Shown in pieces: positions 16,976-25,543 of a DNA stretch of 64,000 bases. Under the pieces are notes generated by a model that saw only the letters and a program-made list of their open reading frames with translations, was not told the origin of the DNA and made no database searches. This DNA is from Nocardia brasiliensis NBRC 14402 (GTDB lineage Bacteria > Actinomycetota > Actinomycetes > Mycobacteriales > Mycobacteriaceae): the NCBI RefSeq assembly GCF_000308475.2, contig NZ_BAFT02000043.1, positions 1 through 64,000 on the forward strand. Reading direction: 5' to 3'. Position 1 is the first letter of the stretch, and each line of letters starts with the position of its first letter. Made by a program: the position numbers and the translations under genes.

Positions 16976-17509
16976 CTACCGCCTGCTGTCGACGTCGACA
17001 ACCCTCCGAATCAGCGGCGTCACGATCTGCTTCCACGCGCCACCGGCCCCGAACGCCCAGGCGATGGCGTCAGGCCACCACAGCGCCGGCTCCGTGTGCG
17101 GCAGTAGGTGAACATAAGGGAGTTCCGATGAAGTCTTCCTGAGCACCGCCGCTACGCAGTGCCGATCACGCTGGTCCTGACTCTCGCGCGACTCGATCAC
17201 AAGTCGCGCAGCCCTCGCTTCGATCAGATCTGCGACAAGCTCGGTCAGGCAGACGCGCCTGGTCTCGACCTCCGGACCGTGGCCCTCATAGATCGCCACG
17301 TCAATGCTGGCTGCTTGGGCCATAGCGCCCAGGATCTGCCGACGCCGCTGATCAGGCTCATGGTTGAAATGCCACCGACGTTGACCCCGGAGGCAGAAAC
17401 TCCGACCGAGCTCGCGCGCAGCCGCAAGTTCGGCCACCGGGATCAACACCGCGCACAGCAGATAGCGATCTCTTCGAATCGATTCGTCAACGAACGCGTG
17501 AAAGGGCAC
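16976..17509 (-). CDS. DUF3800-like (RNase H-fold) hypothetical protein
   Basis: A 177-residue protein whose N-terminus, PFHAFVDESIRRDRYLLCAVLI, matches the pattern of DUF3800 proteins, where an Asp-Glu pair on the first strand is a likely metal ligand. Near the C-terminus WPDAIAWAFG resembles the conserved Asp-containing helix of that family. A nuclease-like RNase H fold is therefore plausible but not certain. The start is GTG. Flanking DNA (16825-16975) is less GC-rich than its neighbours and shows no other gene, which hints at late arrival. Confidence 0.55.
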   Translation of the reverse strand: MPFHAFVDESIRRDRYLLCAVLIPVAELAAARELGRSFCLRGQRRWHFNHEPDQRRRQILGAMAQAASIDVAIYEGHGPEVETRRVCLTELVADLIEARAARLVIESRESQDQRDRHCVAAVLRKTSSELPYVHLLPHTEPALWWPDAIAWAFGAGGAWKQIVTPLIRRVVDVDSRR

Positions 17510-17574
17510 CGTGGGACGATACCGTTCAGCTATGACACCCGCGAACCAGATTTCCGGCGAAATCGTTGCTCTCG

Positions 17575-18996
17575 CTACAGGATTGGCGAAGGGGTGTAGC
17601 GCGCCGCTTCGGGGTCGGCGTCGACGAGTTTCTGGACGGCGGCGATGACATCGGAGACCTGGGCCTCGGCGGCGCCGATGAAGGCGGACTTGTCGGCGAG
17701 GGCGGTGTCGAGGGCGGCGCGGTCGAGCGGGAGGCGATCGTCGGCGGCGAGGCGGTCGAGCAGATCGGGTTCGCGGCCCTGTTCGCGCATGGCGAGGGCG
17801 ACGGCGACGGCGTGCTCCTTGATGACCTCGTGCGCGGTTTCGCGGCCCACGCCGGTACGGACCGCGGCCATCAGGATCCGGGTGGTGGCCAGGAAAGGCA
17901 GGTAGCGGTCGAGTTCACGGGCGATCACGGCCGGGTAGGCGCCGAATTCGGTGAGCACGGTGAGGAAGGTTTCCATCATGCCGTCGATCGCGAAGAACGC
18001 GTCGGGCAGCGCGACGCGGCGCACCACCGAACAGAACACGTCGCCTTCGTTCCATTGCGCGCCGGCCAGCTCGGCGGCCATCGAGGCGTATCCGCGCAAC
18101 ACCACCTGCAGGCCGTTCACCCGTTCACACGAGCGGGTGTTCATCTTGTGCGGCATCGCCGAGCTGCCCACCTGGCCGGGCTGGAAGCCTTCGGTGACCA
18201 GTTCGTGCCCGGCCATCAGCCGGATGGTGTGCGCGAACGAGGACGGACCGGCGCCCACCTGCACGAGCGCGGACAGCACATCGTGGTCGAGCGAGCGCGG
18301 ATACACCTGGCCGACGCTGGTGAGCACGTTCGCGAAACCGAGATGCCGCGCGACCTGCTGCTCCAACCGGGACAGCTTCGCCGGGTCGCCGCCGAGCAGG
18401 TCGAGCATGTCCTGGGCGGTGCCCATCGGACCCTTGATCCCGCGCAGCGGATACCGCTCGATCAGCTCCCGGACCCGGGTGAGCGCGATGAGCAGTTCGT
18501 CGGCGGCCGAGGCGAACCGCTTGCCCAGCGTCGTGGCCTGCGCGGCGACATTGTGCGAACGACCCGCCATCACCAGGGTCTGATATTCGGCGGCCCGCTC
18601 GGCCAGCCGGGCCGCGACCGCGACACCGTGCGCGTACACGTGCTCGAGCGAGAGCCGGATCTGCAGCTGCTCCACGTTCTCGGTGAGATCGCGGCTGGTC
18701 ATACCCTTGTGCACGTGTTCGTGCCCGGCCAGCGCGTTGAACTCCTCGATGCGCGCCTTCACGTCGTGGCGGGTGACCCGTTCCCGTTCGGCGATGGACG
18801 CCAGATCGACCTGCTCGAGCACGCGCTCGTAATCGTCGAGTACGCCTGCGGGAAGGTCGATTCCGAGTTCCGACTGCGCCCGCAGCACCTCCAGCCAGAG
18901 TCGCCGTTCGAGCACGATCTTGTGTTCGGGCGACCACAGCCGCACCAGTTCGGGGCTGGCGTATCGGGTGGCAAGAACGTTCGGAACGAGGGTCAC
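17575..18996 (-). CDS. purB: Adenylosuccinate lyase
   Basis: PurB (473 aa) performs two fumarate-releasing steps: SAICAR to AICAR and adenylosuccinate to AMP. The fumarase/aspartase signature is SSAMPHKMN (about residues 275-283) with the mobile catalytic Ser. Also visible are EEFNALAGHEHVHKGMTSRD and AGRSHNVAAQATTLGKR with catalytic His residues. The length is normal. It is followed upstream on the same strand by a TetR gene with 6 bp between them, so the two may be one transcript, as they are near each other in Mtb. Confidence 0.95.
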   Translation of the reverse strand: MTLVPNVLATRYASPELVRLWSPEHKIVLERRLWLEVLRAQSELGIDLPAGVLDDYERVLEQVDLASIAERERVTRHDVKARIEEFNALAGHEHVHKGMTSRDLTENVEQLQIRLSLEHVYAHGVAVAARLAERAAEYQTLVMAGRSHNVAAQATTLGKRFASAADELLIALTRVRELIERYPLRGIKGPMGTAQDMLDLLGGDPAKLSRLEQQVARHLGFANVLTSVGQVYPRSLDHDVLSALVQVGAGPSSFAHTIRLMAGHELVTEGFQPGQVGSSAMPHKMNTRSCERVNGLQVVLRGYASMAAELAGAQWNEGDVFCSVVRRVALPDAFFAIDGMMETFLTVLTEFGAYPAVIARELDRYLPFLATTRILMAAVRTGVGRETAHEVIKEHAVAVALAMREQGREPDLLDRLAADDRLPLDRAALDTALADKSAFIGAAEAQVSDVIAAVQKLVDADPEAARYTPSPIL

Positions 18997-19002
18997 GTCT
19001 TG

Positions 19003-19641
19003 TCAGTCTAATGTGCGGAAACGGTCCACTTGCTGGGGCGTCGCCGGAGCGACGATGTCGATCACCTCGAGCAGGGCGCCGCGCGCCATCCGGCGGGGTT
19101 CGGGGTCGAGTTCGGTGAGTGCCGCGACCACCGCGCCGTCCACCACGGCGACCAGTCTGCGGAGTTGTTCGGGCCGGACGAGTCGATCGGAGCGGCGCAG
19201 CACGTCGGCGAGCAGCTCGTCGAGCTGGGCGCGCAGCCGTAGCTGCACCTCTCGCAGCTCGGGGTGCCGCGCCGAGGCGACCGAGCGCTCGTAGCGGGCG
19301 ATCAACTGCCCGCGCGCGCCCTCGTCGTGCCCGTCGGTGCCGACCAGCAGATCGAGCACCAGATCGACGGTCGCCTCGGCGCCGCGGCGGCGGTGACTCA
19401 CCTCGCCGACCCGGCGGCGCATGGCGTCGAGTTCCACATTGCCGCTGAATTCGACCGCGCGCGCGATCAGGTCTTCCAGCGATTCGAAGTAGTAGGTGGT
19501 CGACGCCAAGGGAAGGTCGGCGCGGGTCGCGACCGAACGGTGCCGCACTGCCTCGAATCCGCCTTCGAGCAACAACTCGGCGGCAGCAGCTACCAAAGCC
19601 TGGCGACGCCGTTCGCCTTTCGGGGTCGTCGCGGTGATCAC
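19003..19641 (-). CDS. TetR family transcriptional regulator
   Basis: A 212-residue repressor-type regulator. The N-terminal helix-turn-helix is seen as QALVAAAAELLLEGGFEAV and HRSVATRADLPLASTTYYFESLEDL, typical for TetR. The C-terminal ligand domain has no recognisable signature. Its stop is 6 bp from the purB start, so it probably leads a TetR-purB transcript. An effector cannot be named. Confidence 0.88.
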   Translation of the reverse strand: MITATTPKGERRRQALVAAAAELLLEGGFEAVRHRSVATRADLPLASTTYYFESLEDLIARAVEFSGNVELDAMRRRVGEVSHRRRGAEATVDLVLDLLVGTDGHDEGARGQLIARYERSVASARHPELREVQLRLRAQLDELLADVLRRSDRLVRPEQLRRLVAVVDGAVVAALTELDPEPRRMARGALLEVIDIVAPATPQQVDRFRTLD

Positions 19642-19769
19642 CGTGCCATCGTGCCAGTCGTCATCAGTTCTTCCAGGGGAAATCAGCGAGGAAAAGCAAC
19701 CATCGATGTTTTACCGTATCCGCGCGGTCATGGTGTCGAACTGCGGAAAGTTGTTGCCGTACACGACGA

Positions 19770-20933
19770 TCAGACTGCGAGATAGTGCCCTAGACGCAGC
19801 AGCGCCGCCTCGATGTCGGCGGTGGCGCCCGCGAAGGAGAACCGCACTGTCCGGTTTCCGCGCACCGTATCGAAGTCCAGACCGGGCGCGAGCGCGACGC
19901 CGGTGTGGTCTAGCACGTCGGCACACCAGCCGCGCGCATCGTCGGTGAGGTGACCGATATCGGCGTAGGCGTAGAACGCGCCGTCGGCCGGGGCGAGATC
20001 GGTGATGCCCAGTTTCGGCAGCCCGTCCAGCAACAACTGCCGGTTGATCGCGTAGCGCCGCACGTGCCCGTCGAGCTCGGCCTTCGCCTCGGCACCGAAC
20101 GCGTGCAAGGCCGCGTACTGCGAGATGGCCGGCGGGCACACGGTCAGATTGGAGGCGAGTCGCTGCAGCGCCGGGCGCAGCCCGGCCGGGGCGAGCATCC
20201 AGCCGAGCCGCCAACCGGTCATCGAGAAGTATTTGGACACCGAACCGATGACGACCGACTCCCGCGAGGTCTCCCACGCGGACGAGGTCGCGGTATCCGC
20301 ACCCGCGTAGGTGATGCCGTGATAGATCTCGTCGGAGATGAGCAGGGTGCCGTGCTCGGCACACCAGCGCGCCAGCGCCGCGAGTTCGGCGGGCGCGATC
20401 ATGGTGCCGGTCGGGTTCGCCGGACTCGCGACCACCAGCCCCGCCGGCGGTTCCGGCAACGCCGCCAGCATCGCCACGGTCGGCTGGAACCTGGTCTCCG
20501 CGCCGCAGTCCAGTTCGACGACCCGGCAGCCGAGCGCGGTGAGGGTGTTGCGGTAGGCCGGATAACCGGGCCGGGCCACCACGACGGTGTCCCCCGGGTC
20601 GAAGGCCGCCAGGAAAATCAGCGAGAACGCGCCCGACGACCCGGTCGTGATCACGACATCGTCCGGGTCCACCGGGTAGCCGTAGGTCACGGTGTGATGC
20701 GCCGCGATCACCTCGCGCAGCGCAAGAATGCCGAATGTCTCGGTGTAGCCGAGCAATTCGGATTCGATCGCGGTTCTCGTCGCGCGCAGCACCGGCGCGG
20801 GCGCGGGCGTCGAGGGCTGGCCGGCCGCGAGTACCAGCACATCGCCGTGCGTTCTGGCCCGTTGCGCCGCAGCTTTCCAGACATCCATCACGTAGAAAGG
20901 TGGAATGGTCGACCGGCGAGATTCTCTGGACAC
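19770..20933 (-). CDS. Class I/II PLP aminotransferase
   Basis: A 387-residue fold-type I aminotransferase of the aspartate/aromatic group. Features are TTGSSGAFSLIFLA, ASPANPTGTMI, the cofactor Asp/Tyr in LLISDEIYHGITY, the PLP lysine in GSVSKYFSMTGWRLGW (about residue 230) and the substrate-binding Arg in TVRFSFA. GTG at 20933 is chosen because homology to SRRS-IPPFYVMDV begins there; TAGCGT seven bases upstream could be a -10 box giving a leaderless message. The amino acid substrate is not determined. Confidence 0.85.
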   Translation of the reverse strand: MSRESRRSTIPPFYVMDVWKAAAQRARTHGDVLVLAAGQPSTPAPAPVLRATRTAIESELLGYTETFGILALREVIAAHHTVTYGYPVDPDDVVITTGSSGAFSLIFLAAFDPGDTVVVARPGYPAYRNTLTALGCRVVELDCGAETRFQPTVAMLAALPEPPAGLVVASPANPTGTMIAPAELAALARWCAEHGTLLISDEIYHGITYAGADTATSSAWETSRESVVIGSVSKYFSMTGWRLGWMLAPAGLRPALQRLASNLTVCPPAISQYAALHAFGAEAKAELDGHVRRYAINRQLLLDGLPKLGITDLAPADGAFYAYADIGHLTDDARGWCADVLDHTGVALAPGLDFDTVRGNRTVRFSFAGATADIEAALLRLGHYLAV

Positions 20934-21059
20934 CCGCAAGACGCTAGACGGTGTCCCCCGACGGCAGCGCGCGGATGCCGGGCTTTCGTCTCGTCGCGCA
21001 GACTCCGCCGTATCCCGCCGTCGCGCCTGCCTGTCCTGCACGCGGCCGCGACCAGGGTT

Positions 21060-22061
21060 ATGGTCGCTTTGATGCTCGAGAATGCTCGACGAGCCGGCCT
21101 CGACCGGGTGCGCGGAGTGGGCGGCATCGTGGTCATTCCGCCGGATTGGCGTGCCCGGATGCGGGAGAAACCCGCCCGGGGCATCCGCGTGCTGTTCGAT
21201 CGGGTGCAACTCGGTGAACTGCTGCGCCACCGGCCCGACCCCAGGGAACTGTGGCGGCGGCGGGCCGAGTTACCCGAACTGTGGGCGCAGCGACGACCCG
21301 ATCGGGACAGAATGCTCGCGCTGCTGCGCAAGCATCGCGTGCTGCTGGCCGGGCTCGCGGCCACCGCCGTGTTCGCCGCGGGCGACACCGCCTACACCGG
21401 CACCATCAGCGATCAATTACCCGACGTGGACCACGTGCAGCGCGTGGCCGTGGCCTATCCCTTGCAGATGCAGACCACACCGCCCTCGGTACGCCGCTAC
21501 CTGAACGCCATCGCCAACGGTGAACGCCTGCGCGAACAGGCGGTGGTGGCCGCCGCCGCGCGCGCGACCTTGGAGCGCGCCAAGGCCGAAGCCGCCGCGG
21601 CGGCCGCGGGCGAATACCAACCGTGGATGGCGGGCGGCACCCTCCCGAATCCCGGCGCGGTACTGCCCGGCATGGGCGGTTTCGTGATGCCCGCGCGCGG
21701 CGTGTTCACCTCCGGGTTCGGTTCCCGCTGGGGCACCTTCCACAACGGCATCGACATCGCGGGCCCGATCGGCACGCCGATCTACGCGGTCGCCAACGGC
21801 ACCGTCATCGACGCGGGCCCGGCCGAAGGATTCGGGCTGTGGGTGCGCATCCGGCACGACGACGGCTCGATCACCGTGTACGGCCACATGTACGACTTCT
21901 TCGTGTCCCGGGGCGAGCGCGTCCCCGCGGGCATGCCGATCGCGCGCATGGGCAACCGCGGCGACTCCACCGGCCCGCACCTGCACTTCGAGGTCATCGT
22001 CGGTGGTCAGCACGTAGACCCCCGCCAGTGGCTGGCGGTCCACGGCCTGAACTTCGGCTGA
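21060..22061 (+). CDS. M23 family peptidase (LytM-type cell wall hydrolase)
   Basis: A 333-residue protein with a cytoplasmic N-terminal part rich in Arg, one membrane span (HRVLLAGLAATAVFAAGDTAY, about residues 100-120), an Ala-rich helical linker, and a C-terminal M23 domain. Metal ligands are seen in FHNGIDIAG (H and D) and in GPHLHFEV. It would cleave peptide cross-links of peptidoglycan outside the membrane. The ATG at 21060 is the earliest plausible start; another is at 21072. It is convergent with purD. Confidence 0.87.
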   Translation: MVALMLENARRAGLDRVRGVGGIVVIPPDWRARMREKPARGIRVLFDRVQLGELLRHRPDPRELWRRRAELPELWAQRRPDRDRMLALLRKHRVLLAGLAATAVFAAGDTAYTGTISDQLPDVDHVQRVAVAYPLQMQTTPPSVRRYLNAIANGERLREQAVVAAAARATLERAKAEAAAAAAGEYQPWMAGGTLPNPGAVLPGMGGFVMPARGVFTSGFGSRWGTFHNGIDIAGPIGTPIYAVANGTVIDAGPAEGFGLWVRIRHDDGSITVYGHMYDFFVSRGERVPAGMPIARMGNRGDSTGPHLHFEVIVGGQHVDPRQWLAVHGLNFG

Positions 22062-22067
22062 GGCTGT

Positions 22068-23381
22068 TTACGACTCCCGGGTCTGGCCCGAACTGGCGGA
22101 GGCGCGGTCCGGCACGGCGATACGGTCTTCCACCGCGGCGAGACCGATATCGGTGCGGTAATGACTGCCCGGCAGCTTGATCGCGGTGATCCGCGCGTAG
22201 GCGTTGGTTCGTGCCTCGGCCAGGTCGGCGCCCACACCGACGACGTTGAGCACCCGGCCGCCCGCCGAGATCAGCGCGCCGTCCTCGCGCAGCGCGGTGC
22301 CCGCGTGCAGCACCGCCGCGGTGTCGTCGATTGCGCCGTCACCGGCGCCGGAGATCACATCACCGATGCGCGGGCGGCCCGGGTAGTTCTCGGCGGCGAC
22401 GACCACGGTGATCGCCGAACCGTCCCGCCAGCGCGGCGGTTCGACCTCGGCGAGGGTGCCGTTCGCGGTGGCGGCGAGCAGTTCGCCGAGCGGGCTCTCC
22501 AGCAGGGCGAGCACCGCCTGGGTCTCGGGATCGCCGAAGCGGCAATTGAATTCGACCACGGCGGGCCCGGCGACGCCCATCGCGAGGCCCGCGTACAGCA
22601 GTCCGGAAAAGCCGCTGCCGCGCCGAACCAGTTCGGCGGCAACGGGTTTCACCACATCTTCGATGATCGTGGTCACCGCGTCCGGGGACAGCCAGGGCAG
22701 CGGCGTGTACGCGCCCATGCCGCCGGTGTTCGGGCCGGTGTCGCCGTCGCCGACCCGCTTGTGGTCCTGCGCGGGCAGCAGCGGCACCACCGTCTCGCCG
22801 TCGACCAGGCAGAACAGCGAGACCTCCGGCCCGTCCAGGAACGATTCCAGCAGCACCGGATGCCCCTGCTCGAGCAGTTCGGCGCCGTGATCGCGGGCTG
22901 CCGACCGGTCGGCGGTGACCACGACGCCCTTGCCCGCGGCCAGGCCGTCGTCCTTCACCACCCAGGTCGGGCCGAAGCGGTCCAGTGCCGCGTCGAGATC
23001 GGCCGGGTTGTCCACGATCTCGCTGTGCGCGGTGCGCACCCCGGCGGCCGCCATCACGTCCTTGGCGAAGGCCTTCGAGCCCTCGATCCGCGCGGCCGCG
23101 GCCGACGGGCCGAAACAGGCGATGCCCGCGGCCCGCACGGCGTCAGCCACACCCAGCACCAGCGGCACCTCGGGACCGATCACCACCAGTTCGGCCGCCA
23201 CGTCGGTGGCCAGCGCGACCACGGCCTCCGCGGAGCACGGATCGACCGGCCTGGTCTGCGCGTGCTGGGCGATGCCCGCGTTGCCCGGAGCGGCGACGAT
23301 CCCCGTCACCGCGGGATCCCTGCGCAGCGCAAGGACGAGGGCATGTTCACGGGCTCCGGAACCGATGACGAGTACGCGCAC
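22068..23381 (-). CDS. purD: Phosphoribosylamine-glycine ligase
   Basis: PurD (437 aa) makes GAR from phosphoribosylamine, glycine and ATP. The sequence opens with the family hallmark [17 protein letters not shown]-grasp elements include [16 protein letters not shown], and the family motif [10 protein letters not shown] and [11 protein letters not shown] follow (metal-binding Glu/Asn). The start is GTG at 23381. TAAGCT lies seven bases upstream and no ribosome binding site is visible, so the message may be leaderless. It shares the purine region with purQ, purS and purB but is on its own transcript. Confidence 0.95.
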   Translation of the reverse strand: MRVLVIGSGAREHALVLALRRDPAVTGIVAAPGNAGIAQHAQTRPVDPCSAEAVVALATDVAAELVVIGPEVPLVLGVADAVRAAGIACFGPSAAAARIEGSKAFAKDVMAAAGVRTAHSEIVDNPADLDAALDRFGPTWVVKDDGLAAGKGVVVTADRSAARDHGAELLEQGHPVLLESFLDGPEVSLFCLVDGETVVPLLPAQDHKRVGDGDTGPNTGGMGAYTPLPWLSPDAVTTIIEDVVKPVAAELVRRGSGFSGLLYAGLAMGVAGPAVVEFNCRFGDPETQAVLALLESPLGELLAATANGTLAEVEPPRWRDGSAITVVVAAENYPGRPRIGDVISGAGDGAIDDTAAVLHAGTALREDGALISAGGRVLNVVGVGADLAEARTNAYARITAIKLPGSHYRTDIGLAAVEDRIAVPDRASASSGQTRES

Positions 23382-23668
23382 GGCAGACAGCTTAGGTGAA
23401 GCCGTCCAACACCATGCCCCGACCATGATGTGCCGACCAAGTCATCGCGGCTTCTTACTCAGCGGGTGATTTCGCACGGACATGGGTAACTCGTCGGGGA
23501 CGGGCTGACACATCCACGACACCACCGTCGGCCGCCGACGCCACGACCGCGGCACCTGAGTCTGGCCTGAATACGCGGAGAGGCGGGGGAGCGCATCATG
23601 GAAAGGGACGGTTCCGGCATACCGCCGCGGGCCTGCCACACCCAGATCGTGCGAAGGACGGGGAAACG

Positions 23669-24046
23669 ATGGGCCTGATCGACGGAATCATGGGCAACGC
23701 CGGACGGATCGATCCCGGTCGGGCACAACAGGAATACGCGAAGTTGATGGGTGAGGGCGAACAGATCTATGCGGCGTACCTGCTGGTGCGCGACGCCATC
23801 CTGTTCACCAATCGCCGCCTGATCCTGGTCGACAAGCAGGGCATGACCGGACGCAAGGTGAGCTATCACAGCATTCCCTACCGGGCGATCACGCATTTCT
23901 CGGTGGAGACCGCGGGCACCTTCGATCTGGACGCCGAGCTCGCCATCTGGATCTCCGGCAATCCCGATCCGTTGCAGAAGCGGTTCAACCGCCAGGTGGA
24001 CATCTACGAGGTGCAGGGCATCCTGTCGCACTTCGTGTCGGTGTAG
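23669..24046 (+). CDS. Bacterial PH-domain protein
   Basis: A 125-residue soluble protein that matches the bPH_1 (PF08000-like) type: EQIYAAYLLVRDAILFTNRRLILVDKQG, then KVSYHSIPYRAITHFSVETAGTFD, then a C-terminal helix ending ILSHFVSV. The fold is known, and a ligand or partner is not. It starts ATG with GGGGAAA upstream. The 287-bp gap to purD shows no other gene. Confidence 0.85.
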   Translation: MGLIDGIMGNAGRIDPGRAQQEYAKLMGEGEQIYAAYLLVRDAILFTNRRLILVDKQGMTGRKVSYHSIPYRAITHFSVETAGTFDLDAELAIWISGNPDPLQKRFNRQVDIYEVQGILSHFVSV

Positions 24047-24076
24047 TCCGCGCCGGCCCGGACTAGTCTGCGCTGT

Positions 24077-24502
24077 ATGGCTTCTGTCTTCAGCGCGATC
24101 ATCGCCGGTCAGCTCCCGGGTCGATTCGTGTGGGAGGACGACGAATTCGTCGGCTTCCTCACCATCGCCCCGGTCACTACCGGGCACACCCTCGTGGTGC
24201 CCCGCAAAGAGATCGATCAGTGGCAGGACGTCGACTCCGAGACGTTCGCCAGGTTGACCGCCGTCGCCCAGAAGATCGGGCAGGCGGTGCGGCAGGCGTG
24301 GGACGCGCCGCGCGCGGGCCTGCTCGTCGCCGGGCTGGAGGTGCCGCACCTGCACGTCCACGTCTTCCCGGCGTTCACCATGACCGATTTCGACATCTCG
24401 GGCGCGGACCCCGACCCGTCGCCCGAATCCATGGACGACGCCCAGGCCAGGATCAAGCAGGCGCTGCGCGACCTCGGCTACGGGGCGAACGTGCCCGACT
24501 GA
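24077..24502 (+). CDS. HIT family protein
   Basis: A 141-residue histidine-triad hydrolase with the motif [10 protein letters not shown] (about residues 94-103) and the family segments [26 protein letters not shown]. It corresponds by position and sequence to Mtb Rv0759c, which lies next to phoPR, as here on a larger scale. The last bases overlap a small convergent gene at 24478. Confidence 0.9.
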   Translation: MASVFSAIIAGQLPGRFVWEDDEFVGFLTIAPVTTGHTLVVPRKEIDQWQDVDSETFARLTAVAQKIGQAVRQAWDAPRAGLLVAGLEVPHLHVHVFPAFTMTDFDISGADPDPSPESMDDAQARIKQALRDLGYGANVPD

Positions 24503-24684
24503 ACCCGTCGCGGATGATGGGTGAACCAGGGGTGGCCGGGCGCCGAAACAGGTTGCCTGGCCGCCCTTTTCGCTGTCGGCGGCAATTCTTCCCGCGGCGG
24601 CCACACCGGCAACCCGTAGCCCTCCGGCATCCGCTCCAGTTCGTCACAGATGTCGTTGATCAGCTGACTCGTGCTCGGGCGCAT
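24478..24684 (-). CDS. Small conserved-looking hypothetical protein
   Basis: A 68-residue frame starting [22 protein letters not shown], with GGAGGGG eight bases before the ATG, which is the best argument that it is real. The first 20 residues look like an amphipathic helix and the rest is Pro/Arg-rich. It overlaps the 3' end of the HIT gene by 25 bp. No family was recognised. Confidence 0.5.
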   Translation of the reverse strand: MRPSTSQLINDICDELERMPEGYGLPVWPPREELPPTAKRAARQPVSAPGHPWFTHHPRRVQSGTFAP

Positions 24685-24804
24685 CGGTTTTCCCCTCCGT
24701 TTCACGCGCGGTCGACCCCAACCGCCGCCACCACAACTACCAGGCAGGTACGACAACTCTCGCCGCCGTCTTGCCCCCAATACGTCCGCGCCCTGCCCCA
24801 CACG

Positions 24805-24978
24805 CGAACGAGCGCGCCGTAACCGACGCGCTCGTCTGGAGCCCCCTGTCAGGATTGAACTGACGACCTTTCGCTTACAAATCAGGCAGGGCCTCTACCG
24901 ACCGAACGAGCGCGCCGTAACCGACGCGCTCGTCTGGAGCCCCCTGTCAGGATTGAACTGACGACCTTTCGCTTACAA
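24805..24978 (-). repeat. Two identical 76-bp direct repeats covering the tRNA-Thr 3' half
   Basis: Positions 24805-24880 and 24903-24978 are identical and 98 bp apart. Each unit holds, on the minus strand, the tRNA-Thr sequence from the anticodon loop to CCA plus the following 9-bp stem (ACGAGCGCG/CGCGCTCGT), probably the tRNA terminator. Only the right-hand unit is continued by a proper 5' tRNA half. Confidence 0.9.
24837..24911 (-). pseudogene. Broken tRNA-Thr copy
   Basis: The 3' half (TGTAA of the anticodon loop, T arm, acceptor strand and CCA) is identical to the true tRNA. The 5' half is replaced: the anticodon-stem strand CTGAT cannot pair with GCGAA, and the 5' acceptor strand does not match AGGGGGC. 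It cannot fold as a tRNA and is a remnant of tandem duplication or of a recombination event in the tRNA. Confidence 0.8.
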
Positions 24979-25009
24979 GGCGAGTGCTCTACCACTGAGC
25001 TAAGGAGGC
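24935..25009 (-). tRNA. tRNA-Thr (anticodon TGT)
   Basis: A full cloverleaf of 75 nt including encoded CCA: acceptor GCCTCCT paired with AGGGGGC (one G-U), D arm GCTC/GAGC, anticodon stem CTCGC/GCGAA-like (with the loop CTTGTAA giving anticodon TGT, codon ACA) and T arm GTCAG/CTGAC with loop TTCAATC. The discriminator base is T. It is directly followed by a hairpin and a broken copy of itself. Confidence 0.93.
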
Positions 25010-25130
25010 GGGGTCCGCTCGAAAGCGGTTGCCATCATAACCGGGCACGCCGACTGCGCGACACCGGCATTACGGTGTCACGCAGACGGCGATCGATCAA
25101 ATGTCCCGGCGCAGTATCAGATACCGCGGA

Positions 25131-25373
25131 TCAGGACTGGGCGCCCTGGCGGGCCGCATCGTCGGCGGCCATGGCGTCACGCAGGCTCTTCGGACGCATA
25201 TCCGTCCAGTTCTTCTCGACGTACTCGACGCAGGCGGCCCGGCTGTCCTCACCGAACACAACACGCCATCCGGCCGGGACCTCCGCGAAGGCGGGCCACA
25301 GGGAGTGCTGCTCTTCGTCGTTGACCAGGACGAAGAAGCGGCCGTCTTCGTCATCGAAGGGGTTGGTGCTCAA
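25131..25373 (-). CDS. MbtH family NRPS accessory protein
   Basis: MbtH proteins bind adenylation domains of non-ribosomal peptide synthetases and help them fold and act. The whole signature is present: [24 protein letters not shown], then [10 protein letters not shown], then the family C-terminal motif [16 protein letters not shown] start at 25373 gives an 80-residue protein beginning STNPFDDE, the usual family start, with GAGG five bases upstream. A GTG six bases earlier is the alternative. No NRPS gene is in the window, so it is an orphan here and probably serves synthetases elsewhere. Confidence 0.9.
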   Translation of the reverse strand: MSTNPFDDEDGRFFVLVNDEEQHSLWPAFAEVPAGWRVVFGEDSRAACVEYVEKNWTDMRPKSLRDAMAADDAARQGAQS

Positions 25374-25543
25374 TTTCACCTCACTGGATACTGGCGCTAT
25401 GTACGGGACCGCTCGTGGTTCACCCGGCACAGGCCCGATGAACCGAGGTTCCACGGACGTCCGCACCGTTAGAGTCCCGAGCGTAGTTTCGACCCTAGCA
25501 AGGCAGACGTTACGCCTGGGCGGTTACCTCTGGCGGTGAGAAC

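Noticed and set aside
24837..24911. A second functional tRNA-Thr
   Set aside because: The 5' half cannot form the acceptor, D or anticodon stems, so only the 3' half is tRNA sequence.
24805..24978. An att site of a resident integrative element
   Set aside because: No integrase, excisionase or cargo lies between or near the repeats, so at most it is a relic; kept as a repeat and as a finding only.
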